From: Epinephelus fuscoguttatus
Taxonomy: Eukaryota > Chordata > Actinopteri > Perciformes > Serranidae
DNA: 64,000 nt
Direction of reading: 5' to 3'
Assembly: GCF_011397635.1 (NCBI RefSeq)
Contig: NC_064765.1
Coordinates: 2,292,501-2,356,500 of the forward strand
A program made the translations under genes and the position numbers. The notes below the pieces were generated by a model. It was not told where the DNA came from. It worked only from the letters and a program-made list of their open reading frames with translations, and made no database searches. This document shows positions 60,481 through 64,000 of this stretch, in pieces (the first letter of the stretch is position 1; each line of letters begins with the position of its first letter).

Positions 60481-61019
60481 ATAGGTCAGAGCAAAGCAAA
60501 AAACAACTTTGTCATACTGCAGAAAAATGTGTTATTAACCATGCAGCCAAATTTAAATGATGAAAACAATCGCCAAGTATATTTAATTAGGTTTTAAAAT
60601 TGTGAAAAAATGAGCATGATTTTCTGCTCTGAGACACTGGGACGTGTCCACTGAAGGAGCTGAGCCAAAGAACAAGCCACTGTGTAGCAACAGAATCTCA
60701 TTGGCAGCTAACAGCAGCTAATGTTAGCACAAGGCTAAAGCAGTGAGCAGTAACTACTGGCGGACACAAAGACAATGACAAATGATTTACCCCCAAATTC
60801 AGCACTACACAGTTCACAGTCTTTTCACGTGTTTTTAACAAGCATTTTCCAACATGTATGTGTTCAGAAAGAAATCACTGATTTTACTGAACTACCTCAT
60901 CTACACACTTTCATACATCAACAACCTCACACTCTGCATACAAGTGGATATAAAGGTACTGATAATACAGTAAGCGCAGGAAGAACAGGAAGATACCTAC
61001 TGTGCAAAAGACAAACTTT

Positions 61020-61995
61020 TTACACACAGATGGCGCTATAGAGCTGCTACAGTCCCGTCTTTACACCTCCTTTGCATTTTAATCCAGAACCAAATAACGG
61101 CGGCATCATGTCGCTCCAGTGTTGATATCAGACAGCATGCCGTCATCACAGAATCAAAAGAGGCTTGACATGTGACACAACAGCGTCAGCCTCCAGTGTG
61201 ACATATAACATATGTGTCAGCAGCTCTTTATAAACTATAACAATGACATCACATGTCAATAACAATCATTTAGCGTCCCTGTTATATGGCGGCTGATCTC
61301 GTCCTCTGCTCGGAGCGTAAGGAGCTCCTGGACTCAGCTGCTGTTCTTCTTTGAGTTTGCTGCTAACTGCTAACAGCTACTTTTTAAACACGTTAAAACG
61401 TCCAGCCTGTTCTCATTCCAAAGTCATTGAATACTGCTGCTTTGTCTGATTTTGGTGTCAGACACCAGATGTCAAAAGTCACCTTTCGCAGCAGTTTGAT
61501 ACGCCGCCGGGCAGTGTCAGTTGCGGTCAGCTGGAAGGCACTTGTCACGGTGGTTTGATAAACCGTTTGGACTGCATCAGGTTGAAATGCTGCTGGTAAC
61601 TATGTAATATAAGGAGCTAAAAAGTTCAGAAAGGGCGGGAGGGAGGGGCGGTGGATGGATCCAACAAACCCCAGATTTTTACACAGGAGTCCACTGTCCA
61701 CTTCCTGTATGAACGAGTCACACCATGATGTTTTTTCTGAACCAAACCACGTGCTTTTGTTGACATTTTGTTGGCATCAATAGAGGCATCCCAGATCATC
61801 AATATGTGACGACTTGGAATGAGAACATATTGAAACGTCACACCCGTCCTTCCGGCTGTCCTGTTCATAAAGACACCATTTCAGCGCTGTTACTACTTCT
61901 TGTGGCGGCTTAAAGGTGAGACCACTCTGTCCCCCATTCAACAATCATAGCTTATAAACATATTCCCACCTTGAACAGGCAGTGTAAAAGGGATT
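61020..61995 (-). mobile_element. Dispersed repeat R1, inverted copy containing an R2 insertion
   Basis: The reverse complement matches the composite at 26565-27360, including the 'gattgttattgaca' empty site of the hAT MITE, 'atatgttatatgtcacac' and 'gctctatagcgccatct'. It also matches 41880-41940. The R1 sequence is interrupted at 61409-61826 by an R2 element. Confidence 0.82.
61409..61826 (-). mobile_element. R2 element with perfect 13 bp terminal inverted repeats
   Basis: Termini GTTCTCATTCCAA (61409-61421) and TTGGAATGAGAAC (61814-61826). The interior matches the 9.6-10.0 kb copy ('gattttggtgtcagacacca') and, at 61736-61766, has 'ttctgaaccaaaccacgtgc', the seed of the E-box minisatellite. 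About 418 bp, noncoding. Confidence 0.85.
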
Positions 61996-64000
61996 AAAGA
62001 CTAAATTGTGCACCACCAGAAGAAACTCACCAGAATGTGTGTCAAAGGTCACCACTCTCATTCTGACGGCTGATTGTTGAAACTAAACTGTGCTTTAACA
62101 CAGAAGCTTCTGTATATAGAGTCTAATTGTTAGTTGTTTACTGAACTCTTTAGGAGGATGCAAATTATCCTGCAAACACATCCAACTGTTCTTTTCTGCT
62201 GTGAGTCACTTTGTAAGAGAAACGTTTCTAACAACAAAGCCTTCAGCTGTGTCGTTCCCCAGAAGACCTTCCAGTTAGTCATCCATTCAACAGATTAAAA
62301 AACACAGGCGTCCTGGGAAACCGTCAAGACTCCTGATCAGCTCACTGTTGCACATTCCTCTAAAGACCATCCGCAGGCTCTCGAGGTATCGATTAACATT
62401 TTAGATATGAGCAAGGAAGAGAATCAATGTGTGCTGTCCCATTAGTGAAACGTGCCCTCAGCGGTTTGTTGTTTGTAATTTGAATGGAGATAAACTCTGC
62501 GCTTTAAGGCTGCAGCAGTAAATGAGATAGTTTTAGTCTGGTTGACCTCCTTCAAGGAGAACAAAGGCAAACTCAAACAAGACGCTGCTGATGTTTGCTC
62601 TGCTTGATAAAGAAGAGACAAAAAGCAGAGATCGTAATGATGTCAAAGTACGCTGAAGAAGTTTGGGTCCCGTCTGTCGGAAATGAGGAACGAGTGAAGA
62701 ATGTTATCTGATGTCAGAGGAGGGAGGGATGCTTCGCACCTGTTGGACTGTGTGTTGTAACCAAAGGAGGGAGAAGCTGGAAGATGTCAGACAGTGTCGT
62801 CATCAGGTGTTATGACAGAAAATAATATCTAAAGGGTGCAGATTTATCCGCTCTCTTTTTTCAAAAAAAATCTTTGTACCTGTTCAGTGTGCAGAGTGGT
62901 CAGACACACCTGTGGTCTAAACATCCATTAAGGACGTGGTGGTTAAACACCTGAAGAAGTGAATGGTTGAGGACAGTGTGGCAGCGTGGGTGCTGTGTGT
63001 TGGATTCAGGCCGAAGAAAGTTGAGTTGTAGTGCAGCAGAGTTAGTGATCTTTCGTCCTGTCTGGAGGGTGGTTTTGCTTTCCTTACTTCTAAATAAAAG
63101 TAGTTTTTGTTAACATTTGAAAGACTTCATGTTCACCTTTATTTTCTTGTTTTTTGTAAAATAGTCAAATAAACCTGCAGCTAGCAAACTTTTCCTCTAG
63201 CAACAGCAACATTTAACAAAGGCAATGTTACAAAATTCAGCTCCAATCAAAGCTTTGTTTCCACTGAGGGAAATGGTTTCAGCTTACAGAGACAGACAGA
63301 AGGTCTGCGTCACTGTGACATGTGGTTACATTTCTGGGGAGGTGCACATCAGGCTACGGCAAAGTTTACGCCATAGATTCGACGGAGAAGTATAAATCCT
63401 GCTTAAGGTTGTGAGATAACATCATCTTCTCTATTCTGCTTAGAAGTGGTGAACTTACAGCTCACAGATACTTAATATGACTCAGTCTCTGGCTTTGTTT
63501 CATTTCTAGTGTCTGCAAATAATGTTGTTGCACATTTCTAACCGGTTGTTGGTGCCGTTAGCTTGTTTACTATATTACATGTATGTCGCTGTCACACTGA
63601 ACGTCCTGCTGAGCCCGGTTCAAACTTTAAAAATTTATATGGAAAACAAAAAAACAGAATTGCTGACTATTCATGTGAAACAGCCAAATGTGGTTCCACT
63701 GACATAATTTTGAGCCCTAATTGATTCAGGCATTCCAAAAATAATTTTCAAAAAATCATAGAAATCACAATAATTAAGTGAATCTATTTTTTCCCCACTT
63801 CTATGAGGATGTACTGAGAGACAGACGAACACATTGTTTCTGATCTTGTCATGGGATTTGTTGACACAACACAAGAATAAAGAAAAACTCCAGTCTCTTC
63901 CTGTAAAGCTTTTGGGATATTGTTGCAGGTTTAATATTATTTTGAGGAAGTTTTGCAGAAACAAGCTTCAGATTCTTTCACTGAACATGAAGGAGGAAGA
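61996..64000. other. Intergenic, nothing recognised
   Basis: Unique sequence without supported exons; the last 900 bases are AT-rich. No gene was seen up to the window edge. Confidence 0.4.

Overview
The window looks like a piece of a teleost fish nuclear genome, most likely a percomorph. The evidence is intron-containing genes with GT/AG splice sites, abundant (GT)n microsatellites, dense short inverted-repeat DNA transposons, decayed LINEs and a tRNA-derived SINE, together with vertebrate-specific genes. Only about 4 kb of the 64 kb is protein-coding. I support three genes, all on the + strand. (1) gpr151, a single-coding-exon orphan class A GPCR, at 12520-13653. (2) A short two-exon CALHM-family (calcium homeostasis modulator) pore-protein gene at 21226-22837. 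(3) mavs, the mitochondrial antiviral-signalling adaptor, with four coding exons at 42355-46803 and a probable noncoding first exon and CpG/CCAAT promoter near 39296-39504.

Layout. 1-12.4 kb is intergenic: two dispersed transposon families, a degenerate tandem repeat at 4.27-4.99 kb and unexplained unique sequence. 12.4-13.9 kb is gpr151 with its poly(A) signal. 14.2-15.1 kb holds a short transposon with an abutting hAT-like fragment. 16.8-20.3 kb holds two weakly similar promoter-like segments separated by a 1.6 kb GT/E-box minisatellite that grew out of a transposon and carries a near-perfect 631 bp internal duplication. 20.4-21.1 kb is another decayed DNA transposon directly upstream of the CALHM-like gene. 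23.5-24.6 kb is a 5'-truncated LINE. 25.9-27.6 kb is a nested composite: a foldback element containing another palindrome, a dispersed repeat and, inside that, a 242 bp hAT MITE with an 8 bp target duplication. 28.8-39 kb is MITE-rich intergenic DNA. 39.3-48.2 kb is mavs. 48.2-64 kb has no gene that I can support; it holds a SINE, foldback elements, an antisense LINE fragment and several long unique blocks that resemble conserved noncoding DNA.

Functional reading. The three genes are not an operon-like unit. Mavs is a core antiviral adaptor, and some mammalian CALHM-family members (CALHM6) are immune-induced, so an immune flavour for two of the three genes is possible but inferred. The most unusual items are the CALHM-like protein, which lacks the usual C-terminal domain; the in-frame 27 bp coding minisatellite in mavs; the transposon-born satellite array carrying dozens of CACGTG E-boxes upstream of the CALHM-like gene; and the several generations of nested transposons. 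All family assignments are from reading the sequence; no database search was run.
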